DNA of 64,000 nucleotides from Flavobacterium azooxidireducens (lineage in GTDB: Bacteria > Bacteroidota > Bacteroidia > Flavobacteriales > Flavobacteriaceae). Numbering within the stretch: the stretch's first letter is position 1; each line of letters begins with the position of its first letter. The stretch is taken from contig NZ_CP096205.1 in assembly GCF_023195775.1 (NCBI RefSeq), positions 62,001-126,000 of the forward strand, in the 5' to 3' direction. A program made the translations under genes and the position numbers. The notes below the pieces were generated by a model. It saw only the letters and a program-made list of their open reading frames with translations. It was not told the origin of the DNA and did no database searches. Shown here one piece after another: positions 10,583-18,573 of this stretch.

Positions 10583-11374
10583 TTATAATCGAGATGATAA
10601 AATTATAATTGACGTAACAAGTGATAAAGCAGAAATGATAGTAGACAACGATTGAATACCGGTTGTTCCCGTTCCCCAAGATTTTTGTTTTAAAGGGTTT
10701 ATTAAAATAAAATCATTCGGTTGTATATAATAATAAGGCGATTCTAAAGCCTTTTTATCAAGCAAATTTATAGTATGCATTTCAACACCATGTGGATATT
10801 GACGAACAATAACTACGTTTTTTCGATCACCGGTCATCGTTATATCACCCGAATTAGAGATGGCATCCATGATAGTTGCTCGGTCATTATAAATTATATT
10901 TGTACCCGGACTTCTAACTTCACCGTTTATGGTATAGCGAATTCCGGCTAATTTTACTGTTACAAATAAACTCGCTTCTGCATTAAAATATTCTTCTAAT
11001 AATCGTTTCTCAATATTTATCCTTACTTCTTCTGTAGTGTTACCTAAAACTTTTACTTCACCTAAAATAGGAATACGGATGTTACCATGATCATCGACAT
11101 TAAAACCTTCAAAAAACAAAATTTGTTCATTTACAATATTTCTGTTTCCTTCAGAAACTCTGAACATTTCAGTTAGTTCTGCATCTATTGTTTTAATATT
11201 AATTACCAGAACATCATTACTCTGAATTCTATAAGGTTTTTTAACAATTTCGCTCATGATTAAAGTATCATTGCTGTTTTTGTTATCCTGCAGATATTTC
11301 AATTCTTTGTTAGGCACGCATGATGCAGTGAAAATGACAAGTAAAAGTAAGAGAAATATATGGTTTTTATTCAT
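10583..11374 (-). CDS. wza: Wza-like outer-membrane polysaccharide export lipoprotein
   Basis: Polysaccharide export protein of about 263 aa. I chose the ATG at 11372-11374 because it gives MNKNHIFLLLLLVIF followed by a lipobox TASC, a normal lipoprotein signal; an upstream ATG at 11410 would add 12 non-signal residues. The mature part contains the Poly_export domain (YRIQSNDVLVINIK) and SLBB-like segments (GEVRSPGTNIIYNDRAT), and it ends in a hydrophobic stretch. It should form the outer-membrane channel for the polymer. It is the first gene of the EPS operon; a -7-like TATATTTG lies just upstream on the minus strand (11393-11400), but no clear -33 element accompanies it. Confidence 0.9.
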   Translation of the reverse strand: MNKNHIFLLLLLVIFTASCVPNKELKYLQDNKNSNDTLIMSEIVKKPYRIQSNDVLVINIKTIDAELTEMFRVSEGNRNIVNEQILFFEGFNVDDHGNIRIPILGEVKVLGNTTEEVRINIEKRLLEEYFNAEASLFVTVKLAGIRYTINGEVRSPGTNIIYNDRATIMDAISNSGDITMTGDRKNVVIVRQYPHGVEMHTINLLDKKALESPYYYIQPNDFILINPLKQKSWGTGTTGIQSLSTIISALSLVTSIIILSSRL

Positions 11375-11438
11375 TTTAAAATTTTTAGCCAACAAATATA
11401 GTTTTTCCATTAGAATATAAAAATAAGTTGCCCCATAA

Positions 11439-12059
11439 TTAATTGCTTTTCATGGTGTTCTCAAATGGAATTCGATTTAAAATACTTCTTCCTAACGTAA
11501 TTTCATCTGCATACTCTAATTCATCACCCACCGAAATTCCTCTCGCAATGGTAGAAGTCTTGATTTCATACTGTTGAACTTGTCTGTAAATGTAGAAGTT
11601 TGTCGTATCACCTTCCATTGTAGAACTTAACGCAAAGATAACTTCAGCCACTTTTCCTGAACTCACTTTTTCAACCAAAGTTGATATGTTCAATTGGCTT
11701 GGCCCTACTCCATCAATCGGAGAAATCTTTCCTCCCAAAACATGATAAACACCTTTAAATTGACCTGTGTTTTCAATCGCCATTACATCCCGAATATCTT
11801 CTACGACACAAATAATTTGGTGATTTCGTTTCTCGTTGGCACAAATCTCACAGAGTTCAACATCGGAAATATTATGGCAACTTTTGCAATACTTCACATC
11901 ATTTCGCATCATTTGTAACGATTCTGTCAAAAATTGAGTTTGCTCTTTGGGTTGTTTCAATAAATGCAATACTAAACGAAGTGCTGTACGCTTACCTATT
12001 CCGGGTAATTGTGCCATTTCGTTCACTGCTTTTTCCAATAATTTTGAAGAAAATTCCAT
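11439..12059 (-). CDS. recR: Recombination mediator protein RecR
   Basis: 206 aa, normal RecR length. It has an N-terminal helix-hairpin-helix region ([17 protein letters not shown]), a four-cysteine zinc finger ([16 protein letters not shown]), and a Toprim domain ([17 protein letters not shown], with [15 protein letters not shown]). RecR acts with RecF/RecO to load RecA on gapped DNA. It lies between typA and the EPS operon on the same strand, 65 bp upstream of the wza start, so read-through into the EPS genes is possible. Confidence 0.96.
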   Translation of the reverse strand: MEFSSKLLEKAVNEMAQLPGIGKRTALRLVLHLLKQPKEQTQFLTESLQMMRNDVKYCKSCHNISDVELCEICANEKRNHQIICVVEDIRDVMAIENTGQFKGVYHVLGGKISPIDGVGPSQLNISTLVEKVSSGKVAEVIFALSSTMEGDTTNFYIYRQVQQYEIKTSTIARGISVGDELEYADEITLGRSILNRIPFENTMKSN

Positions 12060-12142
12060 TGCAACAAAAATACATTTTTCAATCGTATTGCTTTAACAAT
12101 TCAGCCGAAAGTTTTTAAATAACGTAGGATTGCTATAAAAAT

Positions 12143-12213
12143 TCATTTAAAGCCACAAATTACACGAATTTACACTAATTAATTCGTGTAAATTCGTGCA
12201 ATTCGTGGCTAAA
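12143..12213. repeat. Intergenic palindromic repeat (AATTCGTG family)
   Basis: The recR-typA gap contains an inverted sequence: gccacaaattacacg and aatttacac on the left mirror gtgtaaattcgtg and aattcgtggc on the right. This is a full-length palindrome able to form a long hairpin. Its wording is like dispersed intergenic repeats I know from Bacteroidetes genomes, but copy number cannot be judged here. It follows the typA terminator and is probably not part of either gene. Confidence 0.6.
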
Positions 12214-12221
12214 ATAAACAT

Positions 12222-12248
12222 AAAAAAATCCCGATTTTCATCGGGATT
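12222..12248 (-). terminator. Rho-independent terminator of typA
   Basis: On the minus strand the sequence after the typA stop forms a 9-bp perfect stem (AATCCCGAT / ATCGGGATT) with a four-base loop, followed by a run of seven T. It separates typA from recR. Confidence 0.85.
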
Positions 12249-12256
12249 CAAATTAA

Positions 12257-14053
12257 TTATATTTTAAAACGTTTTCTATCGTTTTCTGTCAAATAAATTT
12301 TTCTTAAACGAATAGATTTTGGTGTAACCTCAACATATTCATCTTTTTGAATGTATTCTAACGCCTCTTCTAATGAGAAAATAATCGGTGGAATAATTCT
12401 TGCTTTATCATCATTTCCTGATGAACGAACGTTAGATAGTTTTTTCTCTTTGGTTACGTTTATACTCATATCATCACCACGAGAATTTTCTCCAATTACC
12501 TGACCTTCGTAAATTTCGGTATTTGGTTCAACAAAAAACTTACCACGATCTTGCAATTTATCAATTGAGTAAGGAATCGCTTTTCCTTTTTCCATAGAAA
12601 TTAACGAACCTTTGTTACGTCCGGCAATTTCTCCTTTGTATGGTTCATAGCCAATGAAACGGTGAGCCATAATGGCTTCTCCTGCTGTAGCGGTTAACAA
12701 TTGGTTACGCAATCCAATAATTCCACGTGATGGAATATTGAATTTTACAATCATACGTTCACCTTTGGTCTCCATAGAAAGCATTTCACCTTTACGCAAA
12801 GTAACAAACTCAACCGCTCTACCTGAAAGACTTTCCGGTAAATCGATGGTTAATTCTTCAATCGGCTCACATTTTTGACCATCAATTTCTTTGATGATAA
12901 CTTGTGGTTGACCAATTTGCAACTCATACCCTTCTCTTCTCATGGTTTCAATGAGAACAGATAAGTGAAGTACGCCACGACCAAAAACCATAAATTTATC
13001 AGCTGAATCAGTTTCACCTAACTTCATCGCTAAGTTTTTCTCTAATTCTTTTGTTAAACGATCTCTAATATGACGAGAAGTTACAAACTTACCTTCTTTT
13101 CCAAAGAAAGGAGAGTCATTAATTGTAAACAACATACTCATGGTAGGCTCATCGATTGCGATAGTTTGCAACGCTTCCGGATTTTCAAAATCGGCAATAG
13201 TATCACCAATTTCAAATCCTTCAATTCCGATGATGGCACAAATATCTCCGGCAATAACTTCGGTTACTTTTTTACGTCCAAGACCTTCAAAAGTGTGTAT
13301 TTCTTTAATTCTGGATTTAATTACTTTTCCATCTCTTTTTACTAAAGATATTGGCATTCCTTCTTTTAAAACACCTCTTTCTAAACGACCAATCGCAATA
13401 CGACCGGTAAATGAAGAGAAATCTAAAGAAGTAATTAGCATTTGTGGTGTTCCTTCTGATACTTTAGGAGCTGGAACGTGCTCAATTACCATATCCAACA
13501 ACGGCTCGATGTTTTCCGTTTGATTTCTGAAATCATCACTCATCCAGTTGTTTTTAGCAGAACCATAAACGGTTGGAAAATCCAACTGCTCTTCGGTCGC
13601 TCCTAATTCGAACATTAAGTCGAATACTTTTTCGTGCACTTCTTCCGGAGTACAGTTTTCTTTATCTACTTTATTGATAACCACACACGGCTTTAGACCT
13701 AAATCGATTGCTTTTTGCAATACAAAACGCGTTTGTGGCATTGGTCCTTCAAAAGCATCTACTAACAAGCAAACACCGTCTGCCATATTCAATACACGCT
13801 CTACTTCACCACCAAAATCGGCGTGACCAGGAGTGTCTATAATGTTGATTTTTGTACCTTTATATACTACAGAAACATTTTTAGAAGTGATGGTGATTCC
13901 ACGTTCACGTTCTAAATCGTTGTTGTCTAAGATTAAATCACCGGTGTTTTCGTTTTCACGAAAAAGCTGACAGTGATACATAATTTTGTCAACCAAAGTA
14001 GTTTTACCGTGGTCAACGTGGGCAATAATTGCAATGTTTCTAATTGATTCCAT
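12257..14053 (-). CDS. typA: Translational GTPase TypA/BipA
   Basis: 598-aa ribosome-binding GTPase. G1 is AHVDHGKTTL, G2 lies in RERGITI, G3 is DTPGHADFGGEV and G4 is NKVD. These are followed by EF-G-like domains and the BipA-specific C-terminal domain (about 480-598, including IGENSRGDDMSINVTKEK). It belongs to the LepA/BipA group and helps ribosome assembly and stress adaptation. A -7-like TACCTTTG lies on the minus strand at 14073-14080, 20 bases upstream of the start, so the leader would be very short. A strong terminator follows the gene. Confidence 0.96.
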   Translation of the reverse strand: MESIRNIAIIAHVDHGKTTLVDKIMYHCQLFRENENTGDLILDNNDLERERGITITSKNVSVVYKGTKINIIDTPGHADFGGEVERVLNMADGVCLLVDAFEGPMPQTRFVLQKAIDLGLKPCVVINKVDKENCTPEEVHEKVFDLMFELGATEEQLDFPTVYGSAKNNWMSDDFRNQTENIEPLLDMVIEHVPAPKVSEGTPQMLITSLDFSSFTGRIAIGRLERGVLKEGMPISLVKRDGKVIKSRIKEIHTFEGLGRKKVTEVIAGDICAIIGIEGFEIGDTIADFENPEALQTIAIDEPTMSMLFTINDSPFFGKEGKFVTSRHIRDRLTKELEKNLAMKLGETDSADKFMVFGRGVLHLSVLIETMRREGYELQIGQPQVIIKEIDGQKCEPIEELTIDLPESLSGRAVEFVTLRKGEMLSMETKGERMIVKFNIPSRGIIGLRNQLLTATAGEAIMAHRFIGYEPYKGEIAGRNKGSLISMEKGKAIPYSIDKLQDRGKFFVEPNTEIYEGQVIGENSRGDDMSINVTKEKKLSNVRSSGNDDKARIIPPIIFSLEEALEYIQKDEYVEVTPKSIRLRKIYLTENDRKRFKI

Positions 14054-14089
14054 CTGTTATTTTTTCAGGGTGCAAAGGTACACATTATT

Positions 14090-14440
14090 TCAACATAAAA
14101 AATTTTTAGTTAAAACATTGAGAGATTTAACGTTAGGGTAACGGAGGGTTGTCTGTTGTCTGTTGTCTGTTGTTGGTTGATTCATCGACACATTGGCTCA
14201 TTGACACATTGCTTAATGGAACACGGATGGAACGGATTTACGCAGATTTCTTTGGTTCGCTGAGCGAAAAGGGATGGAAACAGATTCATAACCACTAAAT
14301 TAGCAGTCAATTCAACGCCCTGTCTCCCCTCTTCTTTGGAGATGGGTTGGGGTGAGGATTATAGAGATTCTTCCTTCTTCAGAATGACAAGTTTGTGGGA
14401 AGCAACCATTCTAAGAACCAAAACACTTCTCCCGAAAAAA
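14090..14440. repeat. Gene-free region with degenerate intergenic repeats
   Basis: No credible ORF. The stretch holds three tandem copies of a gttgtct-type heptamer (about 14150-14175), a segment starting atggaacacggatggaacgg (about 14216) that resembles one at 17235-17325, and attatagagatt...cagaatgacaa (14359-14390), which resembles 15279-15335. These are degenerate dispersed repeats common between Flavobacterium-type genes. I see no RNA gene or clear regulatory site. Confidence 0.5.
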
Positions 14441-14473
14441 ACAAAAAAAGCCCCTATTCAGAGGCTTTATTAT
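14441..14473 (-). terminator. Terminator of the GreA/Rnk-like gene
   Basis: On the minus strand, directly after the stop codon, an AAAGCC.CT / AG.GGCTTT stem with one mismatch and a four-base loop is followed by a T-rich tract (TTTTTTTG). It is a standard intrinsic terminator. Confidence 0.8.
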
Positions 14474-14851
14474 TTAAGCAAGATCTTCAACCTTTACAAT
14501 TTCTAATTTCAAATCTCCTTTTCGAGCTGGCCATTCAATGATGTCTCCTTCTTTGTGTCCAACAATGGCTATTCCTTCATCGGATAGAATTGAAATTTTG
14601 TTCTTACTTTGCTTGGCTCTGGTTGGTCCGACAAACGTTACGGTTTTGTCTTGGTTTGTTTGATGGTCTTTGTAGGTAACGAGTTTATTAACGGTAACGA
14701 CATCTTTAGGCAAATCTCTTCTTAAAACTTGTGAAGCGGTTTTCAATTCTCTTAAAAGTATTTCTTCTTCTTGAAGTGTTACTCTTTTTCTTCGTACGTG
14801 ATCTTTAATTAAATCGTAAATTCCTGTTGTTAAAATTATTCTTTGTGACAT
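14474..14851 (-). CDS. GreA/GreB-family (Rnk-like) RNA polymerase-binding factor
   Basis: 125-aa protein. The C-terminal 75 residues carry the GreA/GreB C-terminal FKBP-like fold (TVTFVGP, ISILSDEGIAIVGHKEGD, WPARKGDLKLEIVKVE). The N-terminal part is only one short helical segment rather than the roughly 75-residue coiled coil of GreA. That layout matches Rnk and small GreA/GreB-family proteins, which bind RNA polymerase but lack a full secondary-channel finger. It is therefore probably a transcription modulator, not a cleavage factor. A good minus-strand promoter lies about 310 bp upstream (15165-15195), which would leave a long leader. Confidence 0.8.
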   Translation of the reverse strand: MSQRIILTTGIYDLIKDHVRRKRVTLQEEEILLRELKTASQVLRRDLPKDVVTVNKLVTYKDHQTNQDKTVTFVGPTRAKQSKNKISILSDEGIAIVGHKEGDIIEWPARKGDLKLEIVKVEDLA

Positions 14852-14954
14852 AATAGACTATAATGCTCAATTACATAAAGTCAGAGTAAAAGACTCCCAT
14901 TAAATCGTGCGACATAAAATTATATCGTCATGATTTAATGCTATCCTGATTGCT

Positions 14955-15130
14955 ATATGAAAATTGAAAATTTAAAAAATATAATTACTTTGCATAGAGG
15001 TGTCCCTGTATGGAGTCCTTACAGGGCAGAAGTAATAAATTCTTTGGAACTTTGTAGAAACGCGTCATCATGCAAATAGAATAACGAACCAACTAGTCGT
15101 ATCAATCTGTTATTAGATAAATAAAAGTTT
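14955..15130 (+). ncRNA. Candidate structured transcript upstream of the GreA/Rnk-like gene
   Basis: Unexplained gene-free segment with signs of structure. CCCTGT...ACAGGG forms a 6-bp hairpin (about 15004-15027), and TTTGCAT (14990-14996) is the exact complement of ATGCAAA (15069-15075), so the ends of an 85-nt block can pair. A plus-strand promoter-like pair (TTG, 18 bp, TTACTTTG) ends just before it at about 14993. A minus-strand transcript from the promoter at 15165-15195 would read the same segment antisense as a leader. The strand of any RNA is uncertain. I recognise no known riboswitch or 6S/SRP signature. Confidence 0.3.
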
Positions 15131-15164
15131 GAAATGGTCATTATTTATTTGTTTTTGTAGGTTG

Positions 15165-15195
15165 CAAAGATAGGGATTATTAATGGATTAACAAA
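15165..15195 (-). promoter_or_regulatory. Bacteroidetes-type promoter on the minus strand
   Basis: On the minus strand TTTG (15192-15195), exactly 19 bp, then TATCTTTG (15165-15172), an exact match to the Bacteroidetes primary-sigma consensus TTTG-N19-TAnnTTTG. Transcription would run leftward toward the GreA/Rnk-like gene through a leader of roughly 300 nt. Confidence 0.6.
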
Positions 15196-15274
15196 TTTGC
15201 AGTGGTATATGGGCTTATACTATAGTTATTTTATGACGTGTCATCTGTATAATTATTTCAGTACACTACAGCAG

Positions 15275-15405
15275 ATTATAGAGATTGCTTTGCCAGTTCG
15301 CTATCGCTCGTGCCCTCATTCTTCGGAATGACAAAATTGCGGAAACCCGACAACACACAACCAACAACAGACAACCAACAACAAACAACCGACAAATTTC
15401 CCTCC
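15275..15405. repeat. Intergenic repeat debris upstream of dnaX
   Basis: Contains attatagagatt...ttcggaatgacaaa, related to 14359-14390, followed by low-complexity caacaacagacaaccaacaac repeats that mirror the gttgtctgttg repeats at 14150 and appear again near 41225-41260. No coding signal is credible; two overlapping short ORFs here are shadows. Confidence 0.45.
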
Positions 15406-15457
15406 TCCCCTTGCCAATCAACAATTATATTTTATATTTGTCATCCAAACTTTTTTC

Positions 15458-16543
15458 ATGGAACAATTTGTTGTATCAGCCCGAAAATACAGACCCCAGA
15501 CGTTTATTGACGTGGTGGGTCAGCAGGCTATTACGAACACATTGCTTAATGCCATCGAAAACAATCATTTAGCTCAGGCTTTGCTTTTTACCGGACCTCG
15601 TGGGGTGGGAAAAACAACTTGTGCGAGAATTTTGGCACGAAAGATTAACCAACCCGGTTATGATGATCCGAATGAGGATTTTGCGTTTAATGTGTTTGAA
15701 TTGGATGCGGCTTCCAACAATTCGGTGGATGATATTCGGAATTTGATTGACCAAGTTCGCATACCGCCACAAACCGGACAATATAAGGTGTATATTATTG
15801 ACGAGGTGCACATGCTTTCGTCTGCGGCTTTCAATGCATTTTTGAAAACGTTGGAAGAACCACCAAAACACGCCATATTTATTTTGGCTACGACCGAAAA
15901 GCACAAAATTATTCCGACCATCTTGTCGCGTTGTCAGATTTTTGATTTTAAACGGATTACGGTGAAAGATGCCAAAGAGCATTTGGCGTATGTTGCCGAA
16001 AGTCAAGGTATTCAATTTGAAGACGATGCGTTGCACATTATTGCTCAAAAAGCAGATGGTGCGATGCGTGATGCGTTATCGATTTTTGACAGAGTGGTTT
16101 CCTATTGCGGAAATAATTTGACTCGTCAGGCGGTTACAGAAAATTTAAATGTGTTGGATTATGAATCCTATATTAATGTAACCGATTTAATTCTGGAAAA
16201 TAAATTACCGGAATTATTGATGGCATTTAACGATATTTTGGCTCGTGGTTTTGATGCTCATCATTTTATTCAAGGCTTGGCTTCGCACTTTAGGGATTTA
16301 TTGGTTTGTAAAAATCCTGCGACTTTAGTTTTATTGGAAGCCGGTGAACAAGCTCAGAAGTTGTATGGCATTCAGGCTCAAAAATGCAGTCAGGAGTTTT
16401 TGTTGAAAGCAATTGAATTGGCAAATGATACCGATTTGAAGTTCAAAGTCAGTCAGAACCAACGTTTACTCATTGAACTTTGTTTGATGCAATTGGGCTC
16501 TATCACTTTTGATGGAGAAAAAAAAAAGTTAACGGCTATATAA
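15458..16543 (+). CDS. dnaX: DNA polymerase III gamma/tau, zero-frame (gamma-length) product
   Basis: The clamp-loader ATPase starts MEQFVVSARKYRPQTF, with Walker A GPRGVGKTT (about 47-55), Walker B YIIDEVHML and sensor-1 LATTEKHK, then the helical lid and collar domain. The four-Cys zinc module found after Walker A in E. coli DnaX is absent (KINQPGYDD follows instead). The zero frame stops at TAA 16541-16543, only four sense codons after an A10 run, giving 361 aa. The -1 frame continues without a stop into the tau C-terminal region (16528-17181). It is therefore either a gamma product made by normal termination at a slippery site, or a frameshift mutation or sequencing error. Confidence 0.9.
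   Translation: MEQFVVSARKYRPQTFIDVVGQQAITNTLLNAIENNHLAQALLFTGPRGVGKTTCARILARKINQPGYDDPNEDFAFNVFELDAASNNSVDDIRNLIDQVRIPPQTGQYKVYIIDEVHMLSSAAFNAFLKTLEEPPKHAIFILATTEKHKIIPTILSRCQIFDFKRITVKDAKEHLAYVAESQGIQFEDDALHIIAQKADGAMRDALSIFDRVVSYCGNNLTRQAVTENLNVLDYESYINVTDLILENKLPELLMAFNDILARGFDAHHFIQGLASHFRDLLVCKNPATLVLLEAGEQAQKLYGIQAQKCSQEFLLKAIELANDTDLKFKVSQNQRLLIELCLMQLGSITFDGEKKKLTAI
16517..16543 (+). promoter_or_regulatory. Putative dnaX slippery site (A10 run) with closely following stop
   Basis: Ten consecutive A (16518-16527) followed by G. In the zero frame this contains the heptamer A AAA AAG (16522-16528), the same one used for -1 frameshifting in E. coli dnaX. The zero-frame TAA follows 12 bases later. 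A -1 step by the ribosome, or addition of one A by RNA polymerase slippage (as known for Thermus dnaX), restores the frame into the tau tail. I see no convincing downstream stem-loop. GGAG lies at 16514-16517, just upstream. Confidence 0.55.
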
Positions 16544-17181
16544 TTCCACCCTTTCATTTTCTTGGAAAATTAGGCTCTATTGAAGTATCGACTGCTTCTG
16601 TGGAAGTGGTTCCGAATGTGCCGAAAGAAACTCCGAAAGTGGAAACTCCTTCTTCCAACGAACCTGTTGTGGAAGAAACTATAAAACCCAAAATTGATAT
16701 TCCAATTATTTCTAATGGCGAACCAAAGGTTTCTGCTTTTTCGTTGGCGAGTATTAAACAGAAAAAAGAGTTAGCGGAAGCTCAAAAATTGGTTACTAAA
16801 GAAGCAATTCAATACCCAACCGAGCCTTTTAACGAAACGGATATGTTGTTGCAATGGAACAAATTTGCGTTGAAATTAGAGGAAAAAGGGCAAATGATTA
16901 TGCATTCGCTGATGTTAATCAACGACCCAAAATTAAACGGATATAAAATCACACACGAACTACCCAACGAAGGAACGCGATTGGAATTTGAACGAACTAA
17001 GAACGAGGTTTTAGGATATTTGCGTGGAATGCTTCATAACCACGACATTGAAATTGAGTTGGTTGTGAATGAAAAGATGGAGAACAAACGGGCTTTTACT
17101 CCGCAGGATAAATTTAATCGGTTGAATGAAATTAATCCGAATTTGGAGTTATTGAGGAAGACGTTTGATTTGGATGTTTAG
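16528..17181 (+). CDS. dnaX: DnaX tau-specific C-terminal region, reached by a -1 shift
   Basis: Open reading frame of 217 codons in the -1 frame relative to the dnaX start, with no stop between the A10 run and 17179. It begins VNGYIIPPFHF, has a low-complexity Pro/Glu/Val linker (about 16600-16690), then a folded C-terminal domain (EPFNETDMLLQWNKFALKLEEKG through NPNLELLRKTFDLDV) like that of Bacteroidetes DnaX. Joined to the zero-frame part it gives a normal tau of about 574 aa. It has no plausible independent ATG start; a GTG at 16600 is in frame but lies inside the linker. Good codon structure argues that it is translated. Confidence 0.75.
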   Translation, partial: VNGYIIPPFHFLGKLGSIEVSTASVEVVPNVPKETPKVETPSSNEPVVEETIKPKIDIPIISNGEPKVSAFSLASIKQKKELAEAQKLVTKEAIQYPTEPFNETDMLLQWNKFALKLEEKGQMIMHSLMLINDPKLNGYKITHELPNEGTRLEFERTKNEVLGYLRGMLHNHDIEIELVVNEKMENKRAFTPQDKFNRLNEINPNLELLRKTFDLDV

Positions 17182-17234
17182 TTAATGTGGCGATTTGTCA
17201 ATGTGGCAATTAGAGTGAACTAAATACACTTTTA

Positions 17235-17325
17235 ATGGAACACGGATCAGACGGATTGAACAGATTGGCACGGATTTTTTTTGATTTGCTTTGCAAAAGC
17301 GGATTTGAACGGATTTATGAGTGGT
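17235..17325. repeat. Dispersed intergenic repeat (GGAACACGGAT family)
   Basis: atggaacacggatcagacgg followed by repeated cggatt words, related to the segment at 14216-14290. It lies between dnaX and the IS110 element. It looks like degenerate dispersed repeat material and is not coding. Confidence 0.45.
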
Positions 17326-17375
17326 AGATTGGTGGTTTTAATTAATTAGATTTCTTGATTGTGTCATTTCGATTT

Positions 17376-18350
17376 CTATGATAAAACCAAATTTTTTTGA
17401 TAAGGAATTTGGTTTTTAATTACTGCAAAAACCCTATGTATTATTTTGTTTCTAACTGCATTTCTAACGCTCATTTTATTTTTACCTTCTTCTACTTTTC
17501 GAAGATAATAATTTCTTAAGTCATTATCATTCCTAATAGCACTCATCGCTCCTAGATGCAAGACACTTTTAACTGTTTTATCAGCAAGCCTTGACACTCC
17601 GGATCTTCGCTTTATTGATGTGCCTGACTGAAAATCAAAAGGAACAACTCCGCTATAACAGGCCATTTTCCTTGGATCTGTTATAGTTGTAAACCCTTCC
17701 GTTTTTGCCAAAATAATCCACGAGAGCACTTTACCTACACCAGGAACAGACTTCATCAATTGATAATTATTTTTTAAATCTGATTCACTAGAGATAACTT
17801 CTTCTATACTTTTTTCTATGTTTTTAATTTGAATATCAATACTCTTAACAAGTTGCAAATTTAATTTCAGCAATTCCTTGTCCATATTAATTCCTTTCAT
17901 CAGTTTGTAGTCATCCTGCTGGCTCGTCAATTGTTTTCTCATTTTTATTCTTGCTGCTCTTTCTGTAAGCAGTACTTTAATTTTTCTGATTGTCAAGGAT
18001 GAAGGTTTCCATTGTGTAATTTCTTGATGGTTCTTCTCGATAAAATTACAAATTCGAAGTGCATCAACCTTGTCATTTTTTCCTCTTGTAAGGCCCATAC
18101 TCTTCTTTAAGTGTAAGGGTGATATGATATAAACTTTAAAGTTGTGAGATTCCAAGACCTGCAACAAATTCCAATTATATTTACCCGTATTTTCCATAGC
18201 TACAATAGGATAGCTAGTAGAATAAATTTTAAAAAAACGCTTAATACTCTGTACTTTGTTTTCAATAGTAAAATAGGAAACTTTTTCATCTTTGATACAA
18301 ATGTCTAAAGTCTTCTTACTGATGTCAATGCCAATAATAATGTTTTTCAT
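17376..18350 (-). CDS. IS110-family transposase (DEDD recombinase)
   Basis: 324 aa from the ATG at 18348-18350. An upstream ATG at 18395 would add 15 residues, but MKNIIIGIDISKK is the normal IS110 start. The N-terminal RuvC-like DEDD domain shows GIDISKK (Asp), AMENTGKYN (Glu), and GKNDKVDALRI (Asp pair). A coiled-coil middle is followed by the C-terminal Tnp_20 domain with KSVPGVGKVLSW, FTTITDPRKMACYSGVVP and the conserved Ser region SIKRRSGVSRLADK. IS110 enzymes are RNA-guided recombinases that work with a bridge RNA encoded in the element. No frameshift is seen. The stop lies 3 bp from the element end. Confidence 0.95.
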   Translation of the reverse strand: MKNIIIGIDISKKTLDICIKDEKVSYFTIENKVQSIKRFFKIYSTSYPIVAMENTGKYNWNLLQVLESHNFKVYIISPLHLKKSMGLTRGKNDKVDALRICNFIEKNHQEITQWKPSSLTIRKIKVLLTERAARIKMRKQLTSQQDDYKLMKGINMDKELLKLNLQLVKSIDIQIKNIEKSIEEVISSESDLKNNYQLMKSVPGVGKVLSWIILAKTEGFTTITDPRKMACYSGVVPFDFQSGTSIKRRSGVSRLADKTVKSVLHLGAMSAIRNDNDLRNYYLRKVEEGKNKMSVRNAVRNKIIHRVFAVIKNQIPYQKNLVLS

Positions 18351-18394
18351 AACTTTGCTTTTAACGTTAAACAAGTGATTTGAGAAATTCATCA

Positions 18395-18510
18395 TAAGCT
18401 CAACTCCTTAATAATGGGTCTGGTTCCCTAATTTCTATTTGAGTCTTTGATGAAAAGGGAAGCTAAAGTCTTAATCGAAATATGAGTAATTAACTCTGAC
18501 GCAGGAATAG
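18395..18510 (-). ncRNA. Candidate IS110 bridge RNA region
   Basis: Non-coding end upstream of the transposase. Four short matches to the inferred target and donor occur in the order expected for a bridge RNA, read on the minus strand: CGTC (18498-18501, left target side with core), ATTTCGA (18475-18481, complement of the right target side), ATAGAAAT (18431-18438, identical to the transposon right-end donor), AAGGA (18405-18409, complement of the other donor side). A TTCCC/GGGAA stem brackets the donor guide. The left-target and last matches are only 4-5 nt, so this is a hypothesis to test by folding. RNA ends are not known. Confidence 0.4.
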
Positions 18511-18573
18511 TGTACTTTTGCTTCCTTTCTCAATCATAAATTTATTGATTTTTTCTAAAAACAAATCTAAAGG

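Larger units (their letters stand above)
17373..18572 (-). mobile_element. IS110-family insertion sequence
   Basis: Boundaries come from the interrupted target. Joining 17360-17372 to 18575 onward restores a perfect 32-bp-arm palindrome, leaving a 1200-bp element flanked on both sides by the dinucleotide GA (17371-17372 and 18573-18574; TC on the transposase strand). There are no terminal inverted repeats and no longer target duplication, as expected for IS110. The layout is transposase plus a 222-bp non-coding end upstream of it and almost no sequence (3 bp) past the stop. It appears intact. Confidence 0.85.

Noticed and set aside
15285..15572. 95-aa plus-strand ORF before dnaX
   Set aside because: It translates low-complexity intergenic repeats and overlaps the dnaX start in another frame.
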